Part shown: positions 21,207 to 32,875 of the stretch, piece after piece
Position numbering within the stretch: position 1 is the stretch's first letter
Layout: the number at the start of each line of letters is the position of its first letter
DNA from: Gossypium raimondii
Lineage: Eukaryota; Streptophyta; Magnoliopsida; Malvales; Malvaceae
NCBI RefSeq assembly: GCF_025698545.1
Contig: NC_068569.1
Location: 23,002,001-23,066,000 of the forward strand
Reading direction: 5' to 3'
Length of the DNA stretch: 64,000 nucleotides
The notes under the pieces: generated by a model
What the model was told of the DNA's origin: nothing
The model's database searches: none
The model's input: only the letters and a program-made list of their open reading frames with translations
Translations under genes and position numbers: made by a program

Positions 21207-21598
21207 GTATTTTTATATATAGTATATACGCATAGTTTCTTTTAATATATATATATAGGTATATTTTTATAGTATACGTATGTTATATATTTTATTCACA
21301 TGTTCTATTTCTATTTTATTTCTTAATCTCTCTATATATACACTCTTATATTTTTTTCCTTTTTGTAAATATGTACATACGTATGTTTTATATACTATTC
21401 TTCATAATTTTATTTTTATTTTTACCAATGTATACATACACATGTTTTACATAATATACATTTTTGGATTATTATAAATATTTCTTATTATTTTATATAC
21501 ACTCTGTTATTTTATACATATTGTACATATACCTATACATTTCTTTTTATTTTGTAAATATATATACATCTACATACATTTTCTATACTTCATATTAC

Positions 21599-21646
<48 letters not shown>

Positions 21647-22598
21647 TAATACATTTCTCTTATTTTTGTAAACAAACACAAATCTGCATTTTTTTTGTTT
21701 CTTCTTTTGCAATTGTCATTCCACATGCACATGCATATTTTTATAACTTATTATAAGTTTGTTGTATATATTTCTTCACTTACTTCTTTATATGTACACT
21801 TATATTTATGTGTCAAGTACGTGCCCACTCATGTTTTCAAATTTGCTTGTATATTGTACTTGTATTTATATATTTTGGTAAATACATATACATATGTAGT
21901 TTAAATTGAAGTAATGGTTTCATGCTATGCATTAATATTGACCACATTTCTAAAGAAAATATATTTTGGTCTTGACAAAGTATTAAAATCATCGTATTTT
22001 ACAAATTTCCAAAATATTTGGCATTCATGATTCTCGAGAAAGATCGTGTCCTAACTTACTGGATTGCGATTATTTTTCGATGAATTTAGAAAGCCAAGTA
22101 TTTGTTTCGCAATAAATCCACAAATTTCAAATAAAAGTTTATTCTCGGGAATTCAAAAATGTTGGGTCCTAACTTACTGGTCCTGATATTTTGACTACTC
22201 AAAATAAGAATTTTCAAAAGCAAAAGGCAATATTCGGGTATTTTGAAGATTTAAAAACATTGTGCCCTAACTTACTGGGTGTGATGTTTTATTTCTTTAA
22301 AATAAAAATATTTTATTATTTTGATTCGTTTGCGAGTTAAAAGTTCTCTTTTAAAATCTTTTCAGATTTTTGACACTAAGACATTAAATAATGAATTTGG
22401 TACCGATTTTTGGGCGTTACGAGGGTGCTAATTCTTCCTCGTGCGTAACTGACTCCCGAACTCATTTTCTCAAAATTCGTGGACCAGAATAATTTTTAAG
22501 GTGAGCCGATCACACCTTAATAAAGGATCGGTGGCGACTCCAGTTTTTATTTTTAAATCGAAACTAAAAATTTTTGTTTTCAAAAAACGGTTTCGACA
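20101..22598 (+). repeat. 5' LTR (2498 bp)
   Basis: The LTR runs from TG to CA. It contains a TATA box near 20411, (TA)n microsatellites near 21176-21207 and 21600-21645, and three copies of CTAACTTACTGG near 22051, 22169 and 22268. It matches the 3' LTR closely over most of its length but differs in two patches (about 20272-20335 and 20979-20995). Confidence 0.95.
20411..20420 (+). promoter_or_regulatory. TATA box in the 5' LTR
   Basis: CTATAAAAAG lies within GGCTATAAAAAGCC, conserved in the 3' LTR at about 29386. Transcription would begin near 20440, giving an unusually long R-U5 of about 2.1 kb. Confidence 0.55.
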
Positions 22599-22601
22599 AC
22601 T

Positions 22602-22619
22602 TGGCGACTCCGCTGGGGA
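22602..22619 (+). other. Primer-binding site
   Basis: TGGCGACTCCGCTGGGGA begins 3 bases after the LTR. The leading TGG pairs with a tRNA CCA end. The implied acceptor end GGAGTCG fits an arginine-type tRNA, which Ogre-type elements are reported to use. I have not verified this against a tRNA set. Confidence 0.6.
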
Positions 22620-23752
22620 CATTAGAGAGTCGAACCATAAACTGATCATATTTGTCTTTGTGTCGAAAATCAAAAGTTTTTAAAAAAATTCATGAGTTCC
22701 CTTCGCACTCATTAATGTTTTATCATGGTATTTTGGCAACTTTGCATTTGCATTTTGCATTTCACCCTTTAAGTGGGAGCAAGAAACTAGTCCTTCGTGA
22801 GGTTTTCACCTCCGTGCAGGGTAGTGGACCGCTTCCGGGATACATCTGTACCTATGTCTTCGTGAGATTTTCATCTCCGTGCAGCCATAAGGAAATGTGT
22901 CCCCTTGAACTGAACTCGATCCATATGAGCCTATAATGGGTGAGGATCGAGGAATCTGCTGGTTCAGGTACCCCTGCCCTAGAAGCCGAACCGCATATAG
23001 TGAACCTTAGGAGCTTACCCTAGGTAGAATTACTCTAAACCTTAGTAGATACCTGACTAGGAGTTTTATTATTTATTGATTGTATTGGATTTAATGTTTA
23101 TACCAGATACTAACCCGTTTTGTTTTGTTTTGGTTATGATTGCATTGCATTTGCATTGTAGAAAAGATATGTTGATTCAAGTTTGATTACTAACTTAGAA
23201 AGCCTATCATAAGAAAACGGGTTTCTTGATAAAATGGAAAATAGTACGGCAGCCTGAATATATTCCGAGAAATACAAGAAGGGCGATGGAAGAATTCATG
23301 ACTTTACTTCGGGGCCCGAGGATTCAAGATGATTGTCTAAAAGCTTTTAACATGCCAAATTTCTTAAAGAAGCTAATGAGCATTGCGAGGATAGGCAGAC
23401 AACGGATTGCGACCAGAATCAAGCAAAAGGAGCTAGCAATGACATCCTTTGGAAGTTCGCGAGGTTTATCTTAACATCCGGATGAAAAAGGAGAAGATAT
23501 CTTTGCTTCGAGTATGAGGGCAAAGCCGTATATATATCCGCTTTATGTAAAGAAATTTGTCCTCTAGTAAGGTTTTCTAAATGGAATTGAATCAGAATCA
23601 ACGTCTCTTTATGCATTCATTTCATGCATTCGCATTTCATTACATCATATGCATCAAAGATTATTCAAAGATCCTAATTAACTAAAATCATTGCTCAGTT
23701 AACCTGGAATCCAACCAACCAACCCAACACCGATACGGCACTCACAAAAGAT
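22620..23752 (+). other. Retrotransposon leader between primer-binding site and gag
   Basis: About 1.1 kb without a strong ORF. An 82-codon frame at 23226-23474 (basic, with NTRRAMEEFMTLLRGPR) may be a relic of the extra ORF that Ogre elements carry upstream of gag, but I cannot match it confidently. CTTCGTGAGGTTTTCACCTCCGTGCAG-like segments occur twice (about 22793 and 22858). Confidence 0.45.
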
Positions 23753-25249
23753 ATGGATCAGAGATTAGAAAAACTCGAACAGTACCAGAAGGAGATGCAA
23801 GACCGGCTTCAGCTACAAATGCAGGAGCGGTTAGACAAGATGAAACAAGAGATGTCTGAGAAGATGCGAGAATCCCAAGAAGATATATTGGCAAAGTTAA
23901 CCCAACTGATAACTAAGGGAAGTGATAAAGGAAAGGGTCCCATGGCAAATGTCGATGAGGGAAATGATGATGAACTTTTCTATCCTCCAGGTTTCACCCC
24001 TCCACATGAGCGAGCTCAAGCCGAATACCCGCGCAAATCTACTGTCACCATCATGCCTCAGCAATTTCGAGCTGGTATTTCGAACCTCCAAACTGGGCCG
24101 GGTTTTAATCCCGAAAATAATCCTATTAACTCTGCCATTCCTGACTTCGATGAAGTGGTTGAGAAGGAAAGAGTGAAGGGGAGTTACAAGAGCGAGTTAG
24201 AGGAGAGATGCAAGTGGCTCGAGGAGAAGTTCAAGGCGATGGAAGTTACTGAAAGTTATCGAGGCATTGACGCAAAAGAGCTGAGTTTAGTGCCAGATCT
24301 AGTACTCCCTCATAAGTTTAAGATGCCTGAATTCGAGAAGTACAATGGGACGACTTGCCCAGGGGCTCATGTCACCATGTTCTGCAGGCGAATGGCTGGA
24401 TACGTTAACAATGACCAACTTTTGATACATTGTTTCCAAGACAGCCTTGCAGGGGCAGCATCCAAATGGTACAATCAATTGAGTCGTGCCACGATTGGTT
24501 CATGGAGGGACTTGGCGCAAGCATTCATGAAACAATATAGTCATGTGACAGACATGGCTCCTGATAGAATCACCCTTCAGAATATGGAGAAGGAGCCGAG
24601 CGAAAGCTTTAGGCAGTATGCACAGAGATGGATGGAGGTTGTAGTCCAAGTTCAACCACCACTATTGGAAAAAGAAATAACCATGCTATTCATTAACACA
24701 CTGAAGGCACCATTCATTACACATATGTTGGGGAGTGCCACAAAAAGCTTTCCCGACATAATCATGAATGGCGAGATGATCGAAAATGCCATAAGAAATG
24801 GAAAGATCGATGCTGGAGAGAGTAACAAGAGGTCAGTCTCAAGGAGAAGAAAAGATGAGGTGAACAACATGGGTTACTCTAAATCAGTTACTGTAAGTCA
24901 GCCAAGAAAGGTGGCTGTTAACCAACAAGGTTCATCGAGACAAAAAGCTGGTACAGGACAAAACACAGAGAGGCCCCGATTCACGCCAATTCCAGTACCA
25001 TGTAGGAAACTGTATCAAAATCTGTTTGATGCCCATGTTGTTTCCCCTTTTCTTGTGAAGCCTCTACAACCTCCGTATCCCAAATGGTATGATGCGAACG
25101 CGCAATGTGAATACCATGCGGGAATTACGGAACACTCGATTGAGAATTGCACTGCCTTCAAGAAGCAAGTTGAAAGACTCATCGACATGGGTGTTGTCAA
25201 GTTTGGTGACTCATCAAGTGCAGAAAATCCATTACCCAATCATGATTGA
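23753..25249 (+). CDS. Gag polyprotein, Ty3/gypsy Ogre/Tat-like, 498 aa
   Basis: This is the structural protein that assembles retrotransposon particles in the cytoplasm. Residues 1-55 form a Gln/Glu/Lys-rich coiled coil. A retrotransposon gag/capsid domain follows (about 180-350), with FKMPEFEKYNGTTCP, GAASKWYNQL and FRQYAQRW-type motifs. A basic Ser/Arg/Gln linker leads to a C-terminal knuckle-like CEYHAGITEHSIENC, the variant typical of Ogre/Tat gags rather than a standard CCHC. The frame is intact with no internal stop, unlike the downstream pol. It ends at TGA 25247-25249, and a pol frame would be expected next. Confidence 0.93.
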   Translation: MDQRLEKLEQYQKEMQDRLQLQMQERLDKMKQEMSEKMRESQEDILAKLTQLITKGSDKGKGPMANVDEGNDDELFYPPGFTPPHERAQAEYPRKSTVTIMPQQFRAGISNLQTGPGFNPENNPINSAIPDFDEVVEKERVKGSYKSELEERCKWLEEKFKAMEVTESYRGIDAKELSLVPDLVLPHKFKMPEFEKYNGTTCPGAHVTMFCRRMAGYVNNDQLLIHCFQDSLAGAASKWYNQLSRATIGSWRDLAQAFMKQYSHVTDMAPDRITLQNMEKEPSESFRQYAQRWMEVVVQVQPPLLEKEITMLFINTLKAPFITHMLGSATKSFPDIIMNGEMIENAIRNGKIDAGESNKRSVSRRRKDEVNNMGYSKSVTVSQPRKVAVNQQGSSRQKAGTGQNTERPRFTPIPVPCRKLYQNLFDAHVVSPFLVKPLQPPYPKWYDANAQCEYHAGITEHSIENCTAFKKQVERLIDMGVVKFGDSSSAENPLPNHD

Positions 25250-26446
25250 TAATGGAGGAAATGCAATGCTTTCTGGTCAGATATTCGCCTGGGAGGGGTT
25301 AAAAATAATGGGACTGCAGAGGAAACCCCTATATTATTTAGAGTCTGCTAGAGTAATGTTCAGAACACATTTGTTGCTTTTAGCCTAGAAGCAATAAGAA
25401 CTCCTTTGTGAAATAGGCTCATGTCTGAACATTATTATTTTTAATGAATACATTATTGCAATCATCTTTGAGCAAATGTTCTTTCAGTCTTTACGTTTTC
25501 TTCATTCTATTGGATTTCTCCTGCCAAATCATTCATTCGTTCATTCATATTATTCATACATTCTTTTTTATATTTTTTGGTACCCACTATGGGTCCCCAA
25601 ATATCAATGACATGAATGACACTGCTACAGATTTAGAATCTCTTTTTGAGTGAGACATGTGTTTAGAAGATCTCACAACTTTGAAGATGACATGAATCGT
25701 AGCTTATTTCTGGACTTATTAAGGATGGTAGAGCAGGAAGAAAATTTTACCTCATGAGGAGACAATAGAAACTGTGACCTTGAGGGAACATGCATGACCG
25801 AAAAAACAATACGTTGTTGGGTTACTTCAAGCATTCAAAGATGCCTTCGCATGGTGATACCAGGATGTACCCGATTTAAGCGCCGTCATTGCAATCTGAA
25901 CAACAGCACGATATCAGAAATTTGCAGTATGTTCAAGGTGAATATCATGAATGGTGCAATGAAAGCTCTACCGGGGCAATGCCACTCTTTCCAGTTTATC
26001 ACGTTTTTTCATTGAAGTTGAAATTCATTCTCTTCGAGTTTTGGCTGAGCTGAAGTAGGATGAAGATCCAATTCCGATACGACTAGTTAAACCTAGTTGA
26101 AGAAAAAGGCTAGAAACTATTCATCAAGGTCAGATATACCAAGAAATGACTGATGCGAGCCTATAGCAAAAGGTTTGCCCCAAAGAATTCCACGATGGCG
26201 ACCTAATGCTGAAGAAGCTCCTCACTCTACAAAAAAATATAACGGATGCCAAATTGGGAAGAACCTTATGTTATAGAGAAGGTCTTTTCCAAAGGAGCTT
26301 TAATTTTGAGTAAGATGGATGATAAACCTGCAAAGTCCTGTAAACTCAGATTCAGTCAGGAAATACTTTGCTTAAAGAAGGAGAGGACCAAGGTAGAAAC
26401 CCGCAAAGGGCAGTTTGAGTCCCAAAAAAAAAAAAGAAAAAAGAAA
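25250..26446 (+). pseudogene. Remnants of pol (pre-RT segment and integrase C-terminus), large internal deletion
   Basis: Near 25815-25890, FKDAFAW and YQDVPDLSAVI-type reading resembles the start of the RT domain of this lineage, with a stop between the two. By 26040-26400 the reading is already the integrase C-terminus: LAELK, then EFHDGDLMLKK, then MPNWEEPYVIEKVFSKGALILSKMD. The entire catalytic RT, RNase H and integrase core is therefore absent, which is at least 3-4 kb compared with a full element. Several stops and frame changes remain in what is left. Confidence 0.8.
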
Positions 26447-27689
26447 AAAAAGAAGTGATGAAAATGAAAATGAAAAAGTAAAAATGGAGAGGCTAATGTG
26501 AAAACTCGCAAAGGGCGCCTTAGACCAAAGGGGATTTGAGTTGAAAACCCGAAAAGGGCGGCTCAAATATTGATCATAATTGAGCATGAAGTAATCAGAG
26601 CAGCTCAAATACTGATCAGAATGGGATATGCAGTGGTCTTGCTATACCAGAATCAGCAGAAAAGGGTATGCGACATCTTGGGGCATCGATAGAGTATGGT
26701 AGATCTCCTAAACACATGTCAAACCCAGAAAGGTCTTCAGCAAGTTTGTACATAGAAGTTCAAGCTACGATATCTGGGGCATCTAATCCTTATACCATTT
26801 TTGTTATTCTTGGAACACTTCATTCATTTCCAAGATACACATTTCTAAATCCATTTCTTTGCCATTTATCTTTATTATCTTTGACAACGTATTCATTTCA
26901 AGCTATGCTCAGAACCAACTCTATTCTTATCCATAATTTTTTTTGCAAGCATGTTGCATTAGAATAATGATTAATGGACTAATAAAACTTTCACAAGGGA
27001 AGTTTTGCATATTACTCTAGAAGTTTCTGAATAATATAGGAACCTCAAACATGACTATTGTTTAGAATGCACTCGGTTGGAAATCTGATAAAAAAAGAGT
27101 CTAAATTAAGACTATCCCTTTGAATTTTCTTGTTTAACAAAATGGCAAGATATCGTGTTGGTGACAAAGCTTCAATGAACAAGAAAGCAATGATCACCGA
27201 ATAATAAGAAGAAGTTGTTCTTGGAGAAGATTTCTTCATTTGTGCATAAGCATTTGGTACAACACCCTGGGAATGGTGTAAGAGACCAAAAAGTTTCACA
27301 CCCTGTATCCTTGAATTGTGATAGTAGGGAATTGAGAAAAGGTCAAATCTTTTACTCTTGGGTTACAACGAGAGAAAGATAGTACAAATTTTTGCATCCC
27401 AGTAGATTAAACTTTGAAGGTTACAGTGGGGCAATCTGACTAAGTGTTTCTTTGGAGACGTCAGGTGAGCAAAAATGTGTTATAACACATTAGTGATGAA
27501 ACCTTAATAAACTTGGAGTAATGATAACTCAAGCGTTAAAATATCATTTTCATGACATTCTACATTCATTCAAATGTCATTCATACATGTCTAGTTAGGA
27601 GCATTTGATTCATTTGATCATGACATCCTAGGCATAATTAGGTTCATAAAATAAATCATACAGGTCACGTTCCACAGAGAACAGGTCGG
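26447..27689 (+). other. Retrotransposon 3' noncoding region
   Basis: An A/G-rich start (AAAAAAGAAAA... near 26427-26480) is followed by sequence with AAAGGGCG repeats (CTCGCAAAGGGCGCC, CCCGAAAAGGGCGGC). No ORF is supported. It links the pol remnant to the tandem array. Confidence 0.5.
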
Positions 27690-28960
27690 TGGAATCATAA
27701 AGCCTTATCTCCCTGAGTTGCAGTGGAGCAGGTTGAAAAGAAACAGATCTTGTCTTCATGTACTGGCGTGAAGTAGATCAAAGATACCAGATCTTGTCTT
27801 CCCATACTGGTGGTGAAGTAGATCGAAGAAAACAGATCTTGTCTTCATGTACTGGCGTGAAGTAGATCAAAGAGAGCAGATCTTGTCTTCCCATACTGGT
27901 GGCGAAGTAGATAGAAGAAAATAGATCTTGTCTTCATGTACTAGTGTGAAGTAGATTAGATATAGCAGATCTTGCCTTCCTACATAAACAGCGAAGTAGA
28001 TCGAAGATGGCTGATTTTACCTCATCGTGGTTACAGTGGAGTACATTGAAGCCAGTAATTCTATCTCCCTGGGCAGCAGTGGAATAGATTGTAGATTTCA
28101 GATCTTGTCTTCATGTACTGGCGTGAAGTAGATCAAAGATACTAGATCTTGTCTTCCCATACTGGTGGCAAAGTAGATCGAAGAAAACAGATCTTGTCTT
28201 CATGTACTGGCGTGAAGTAGATCAAAGATAGCAGATCTTGCCTTCCTGCATAGACAGCGAAGCAGATCGAAGATGCCTAATTTTACCTCCCTGAGGTTAC
28301 AGTGGAGTACATTGAAGCCAGTAATTCTATCTCCCTGGGCGACAGTGGAATAGAGTGAAGATTACAGATCTTATCTCCCTAAGCAGTAGTGGAGCAGATT
28401 AAAGATGGTAGATTTTACCTCCCTGATGTTGCTGTGGAGTACATTGAAGTCGGTGATTCTATCTCCCTAGGCAACAGTGGAATAGATTGAAGATGACAGA
28501 TCTTGTTTTCATGTATTGGCGTGAAGTAGATCGAAGAAAGTAGATCTTGTCTTCATGTATTGGCATGAAATAGATCAAAGAGAGCAGATCTTATCTTCCC
28601 ATACTGGTGGCGAAGTAGATCGAAGATACAAGTCTTATCTCCCTGAAGTTGCAGTGGAGCAGACGGAAATAACTGGTCCTATCTCCTTGGAGTTGCAATG
28701 GAGTGGACTAAAACCACAGATCTCATCTCTCTGAAGTTGCAGTAGAGCAGATCGCGTCAGATTTATCCTTAAGTTGTAGCAGAACAAATTGAAGCTACAG
28801 GTCTTATCTCCCTGAAGTTGTAGTGGAGCAGATTAAAGATAGCAAATTTAGTTCTTTTGAGAAGCTACAATGTATGAATCCTATCTCCCCGACATTACAG
28901 TAGGAGTGGACTGAAACACCAGTTCCTATACCTCTGGAGATGCAGTAGGAAGGAACGAGG
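27690..28960 (+). repeat. 45-bp tandem repeat array before the 3' LTR
   Basis: About 28 degenerate units of 43-46 bp, each with the pattern CAGATCTTGTCTTC...GAAGTAGATC(G/A)AAGA. A two-unit higher-order form (CATGTACTGGCGTG alternating with CCATACTGGTGGCG) is clear at 27740-27950, 28100-28250 and 28500-28630. A second variant class reads ATCTCCCTGA(A/G)GTTGCAGTGGAG. Ogre/Tat elements are known for hypervariable tandem repeats in this position that can seed satellite DNA. Confidence 0.92.
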
Positions 28961-29040
28961 CTACTAACGCTAAGGTCCATATGGCCAGGCAAAAATTGGT
29001 CTTTTTAAGTCTTTGCTCCATTCTCGTCACACGATAACGA

Positions 29041-29055
29041 GCAAAGAGGGGCAGC
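29041..29055 (+). other. Polypurine tract
   Basis: GCAAAGAGGGGCAGC directly precedes the TG of the 3' LTR, the expected site for plus-strand priming. Confidence 0.75.
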
Positions 29056-30574
29056 TGTAATACCAATTTTTTCTGCCCGGGCCCATACAAAATAAAACAC
29101 AGCAGGCCCAATTACCCATCTACAGACTAAACCCAAAAATTCAGCCCAATCACATTAACCCTAGCCCAGTCCAGAAACCCAAACCCATATTAAAAAAAAA
29201 CCTAGCCTAATAAGCAAGCTTCACCAAGACGCCCAACAAATGCCTCCCTAACTATCACAGCATCCTCCACTTTACGTCGCCTCTTCCACGGCCTCCATAC
29301 CTGCGAGAAAAACGGATCCAAATAGCAATAGACGCAGCAAATAACGAAATAGGATTTTTTTACTTTTATTTTACTGTAATTTTGGCTATAAAAAGCCATC
29401 AAAAATCTGTAAAAAGGGGGGTATCAAGAGAAAAAAAATTCAATAGAGGACAGAAAATTCAAGTTTTTTTAGGTGATTCTTTTAGTTTTTTTGCAGTGAC
29501 CATCATTTTTTTTCTTTTATCTTTATTTTCATTTATTTCACTTAAAGTAACCAAGAAAAGAGGAAGGGAAACTTACCTCTTTGGCCGGAAGTATCGATCG
29601 GTGCCACCTCCGTCGCGATCGGAGTTGTGGCACCCGGTTGAACGGCGGCGCGACGGCTTGGGTATGAAACCCTAGCAGAGAACAAAGAAAGGGGGGGTCC
29701 ATCATTTTTTTTTTGTTTAAAACGGGTTAGGAATTTTTTTAAAAGAAAAAATGAGTTTTATTTAAACCTCAAAACAACGCCGTTTAGGAGGCCATGACCC
29801 GCGCGGTGACCCGACCCGAAGGGGAGGATCCGTGCGTTTGGCTTTAATGGTATAATTGCTCATTTAGTCCCTTATTTTTGCGGCGCACTTCAATTAAACC
29901 CGTTTTGCTTCTTTTAAAATTAGACCGCATATTCAATTTTTGTTTCAATTTGGTTCCGTGCTACGCGCCGTTTGGCCAGCACGGGGATATTTATTCCTTT
30001 GGTCCTCCCCCTTTTATGCGCGATTTAATTTAGCCTTTTTTAAATATTTTAATTTTGACCCCAAAATTCTGTTTAATTTTGGTTTAGTCCCCATTTATTA
30101 TTATTATTATTACTATTATTATTCCTATAGTCATTCATATGCATGGTTCTTATATAATATATATATATATATGTATTTTTATATATAGTATATACGCATA
30201 GTTTCTTTTAATATATATATATAGGTATATTTTTATAGTATACGTATGTTATATATTTTATTCACATGTTCTATTTCTATTTTATTTCTTAATCTCTCTC
30301 TATATATACACTCTTATATTTTTGTTTTTTTCCTTTTTGTAAATATGTACATACGTATGTTTTATATACTATTCTTCATAATTTTTATTTTTATTTTTAC
30401 CAATGTATACATACACATGTTTTACATAATATACATTTTTGGATTATTATAAATATTTCTTATTATTTTATATACACTCTGTTATTTTATACATATTGTA
30501 CATATACCTATACATTTCTTTTTTATTTTGTAAATATATATACATCTACATACATTTTCTATACTTCATATTAC

Positions 30575-30644
<70 letters not shown>

Positions 30645-31591
30645 CATTTCTCTTATTTTTGTAAACAAACACAAATCTGCATTTTTTTGTTTCTTCTTTT
30701 TGCAATTGTCATTCCACATTCACATGCATATTTTTATAACTTATTATAAGTTTGTTGTATATATTTCTTCACTTACTTCTTTATATGTACACTTATATTT
30801 ATGTGTCAAGTACGTGCCCACTCATGTTTTCAAATTTGCTTGTATATTGTACTTGTATTTATATATTTTGGTAAATACATATACATATGTAGTTTAAATT
30901 GAAGTAATGGTTTCATGCTATGCATTAATATTGACCACATTTCTAAAGAAAATATATTTTGGTCTTGACAAAGTATTAAAATCATCGTATTTTACAAATT
31001 TCCAAAATATTTGGCATTCATGATTCTCGAGAAAGATCGTGTCCTAACTTACTGGATTGCGATTATTTTTCGATGAATTTAGAAAGCCAAGTATTTGTTT
31101 CGCAATAAATCCACAAATTTCAAATAAAAGCTTATTCTCGAGAATTCAAAAATGTTGGGTCCTAACTTACTGGTCCTGATATTTTGACTACTCAAAATAA
31201 GAATTTTCAAAAGCAAAAGGCAATATTCGGGTATTTTGAAGATTTAAAAACATTGTGCCCTAACTTACTGGGTGTGATGTTTTATTTCTTTAAAATAAGA
31301 ATATTTTATTATTTTGATTCGTTTGCGAGTTAAAAGTTCTCTTTTAAAATCTTTTCAGATTTTTGACACTAAGACATTAAATAATGAATTTGGTACCGAT
31401 TTTTGGGCGTTACGAGGGTGCTAATCCTTACTCGTGCGTAACTGACTCCCGAACTCATTTTCTCAAAATTCGTGGACCAGAATAATTTTTAAGGTGAGCA
31501 GATCACACCTTAATAAAGGATCGGTGGCGACTCCAGTTTTTATTTTTAAGTCGAAACTAAAAATTTTTGTTTTCAAAAAACGGTTTCGACA
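29056..31591 (+). repeat. 3' LTR (2536 bp)
   Basis: Direct repeat of 20101-22598. It is 38 bases longer, mainly because of a different segment at about 29228-29320 and a longer (TA)n run at 30575-30640. Confidence 0.95.
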
Positions 31592-31596
31592 TGGTT

Positions 31597-32049
31597 AAAA
31601 TAGTAAATAAAAGATTTTTATAAATGTTGGTGTCATGGATTTAAACTTTCACATTTGCAATTTTTTTTTTTGGTTTCTTTTATAAAGAAAAACAAGAAAA
31701 AAAATAAAAGTATCCTCGTAACAATATAACTTATTTAAAATATGTAAAATTATTTCAATAATTTATTTAATCGAGTTGGTGTCAAATTGACTTGTAATAT
31801 TATTTCAATCGCACTTAACTAATAGTTTAGATAATGCAATGCCTGTTATGAAAATTTTACTAAAATTTATAACATATATAATATAATATAATATAATATA
31901 ATTATATGACATTAAAAAATATTCATATTATAATATCTATTTTAATTATATAAAGGGTTATAGTAGAAAATTGTCACTTTACTATAAATGGATATTAAAG
32001 TTTTTTCACTATATTTTATTTTGATTGATGTTAACCATTATACTTTAAG
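31597..32049. other. AT-rich intergenic DNA, no gene seen
   Basis: It contains an (ATAAT)n-like run near 31878-31902. Nothing else is supported. Confidence 0.5.
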
Positions 32050-32063
32050 AATATGGATAAATT

Positions 32064-32861
32064 GCTCAGCGGTAGCTTTTGGACTGGCTATCGCCTGCTT
32101 TTTTTCTTCTCTCATCGACCCTTTCTTTCTTTCTTTTTCTCATTCACTACACACGTCTTCTCTCTTTTCAGTTTGCAGATCTATTTTATGGGTATCTTTG
32201 TTGTCTTCACAAGTTGTGATAAACAGATGGCGGTGCTTGTCGTTCGCTAGAACTTCACCCGTCACCAGTAGTTTTTCTTGGAAAGTGGGTGGCTCTTCAT
32301 CAACTTCTTAATTTGTTTATGTTTCGAGAGTATTTCTGAATAATAAATTATTTCACATGTCGATTTGGACTCGTGTTGTTTTAATTTTATATGTTTTTTG
32401 TTTGTTTTTCTCTTGTTTAATAAGTCTTCAGTTTTAGAAGTTTTTGTTTGCTACTGTAGCACGTTTTTAGTATTGCTTATGCATGTAATCTTAATTTTAC
32501 AAGTGATTTTAGGGATGATTTTGTTGTCGTCCTCTCTAGTTTGGTGAATGCTCGATTCTTTTGTCGATTTTTGCTCGCCGCTTTGGACCATCTGGGGCTG
32601 ATTTCCTTAACATATTAAGTGCTTGAATTACTCCAGATATGTCGTGCTTGAGTTGTGACAAAGCCAATTGTCAACGTGTCATAATATTTTATTGATGCTA
32701 AGGCTAAAACCTTTGTTGTGTTGATGAAGTTTGTCATTCACCATCTATGACGAGTGTTTGTTATTATTTTCTCATCTATGACGAGTCTTTATTATTATTT
32801 TCTCCCTAAATTGTATGGTTCCATTCATTGAATAAATTAATAAATTTAGCTTTGAAAAAAA
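32064..32861 (+). mobile_element. Retroposed insert (probable 5'-truncated LINE or processed copy) with poly(A) and target duplication
   Basis: A perfect 14-bp direct repeat AATATGGATAAATT (32050-32063, 32862-32875) flanks about 800 bp that end in a short A-run after a TTAATAAATTTAGCTTTG tail. This is the signature of target-primed reverse transcription. The tail resembles plant LINE 3' ends, but no reverse-transcriptase residues can be read inside, so the source may instead be a host transcript. A small internal duplication (CATCTATGACGAGT, about 32741 and 32780) is present. Confidence 0.8.
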
Positions 32862-32875
32862 AATATGGATAAATT

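Larger units (their letters stand above)
20101..31591 (+). mobile_element. Ty3/gypsy LTR retrotransposon (Ogre/Tat-like), internally deleted, 11.5 kb
   Basis: Two direct repeats (20101-22598 and 29056-31591) begin TGTAATACC and end TTTCGACA. They are flanked by a perfect 5-bp duplication TGGTT (20096-20100, 31592-31596). A primer-binding site follows the first LTR and a purine tract precedes the second. Gag is open (23753-25249), but protease, reverse transcriptase, RNase H and most of integrase are missing: only fragments before RT and at the integrase end remain (25250-26446). A 45-bp repeat array fills 27690-28960. Gag type, long LTRs and 3' tandem array point to the Ogre/Tat lineage. The element cannot move by itself. 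Confidence 0.95.

Noticed and set aside
20901-21904. Tyr/Ile/Phe-rich open frames in the 5' LTR (repeated in the 3' LTR)
   Set aside because: Low-complexity readings of TAT/ATA-rich LTR sequence and microsatellites.
32053-32311. Overlapping hydrophobic open frames in the retroposed insert
   Set aside because: Pyrimidine-rich sequence yields Phe/Leu/Ser frames. No RT or other motif is present.
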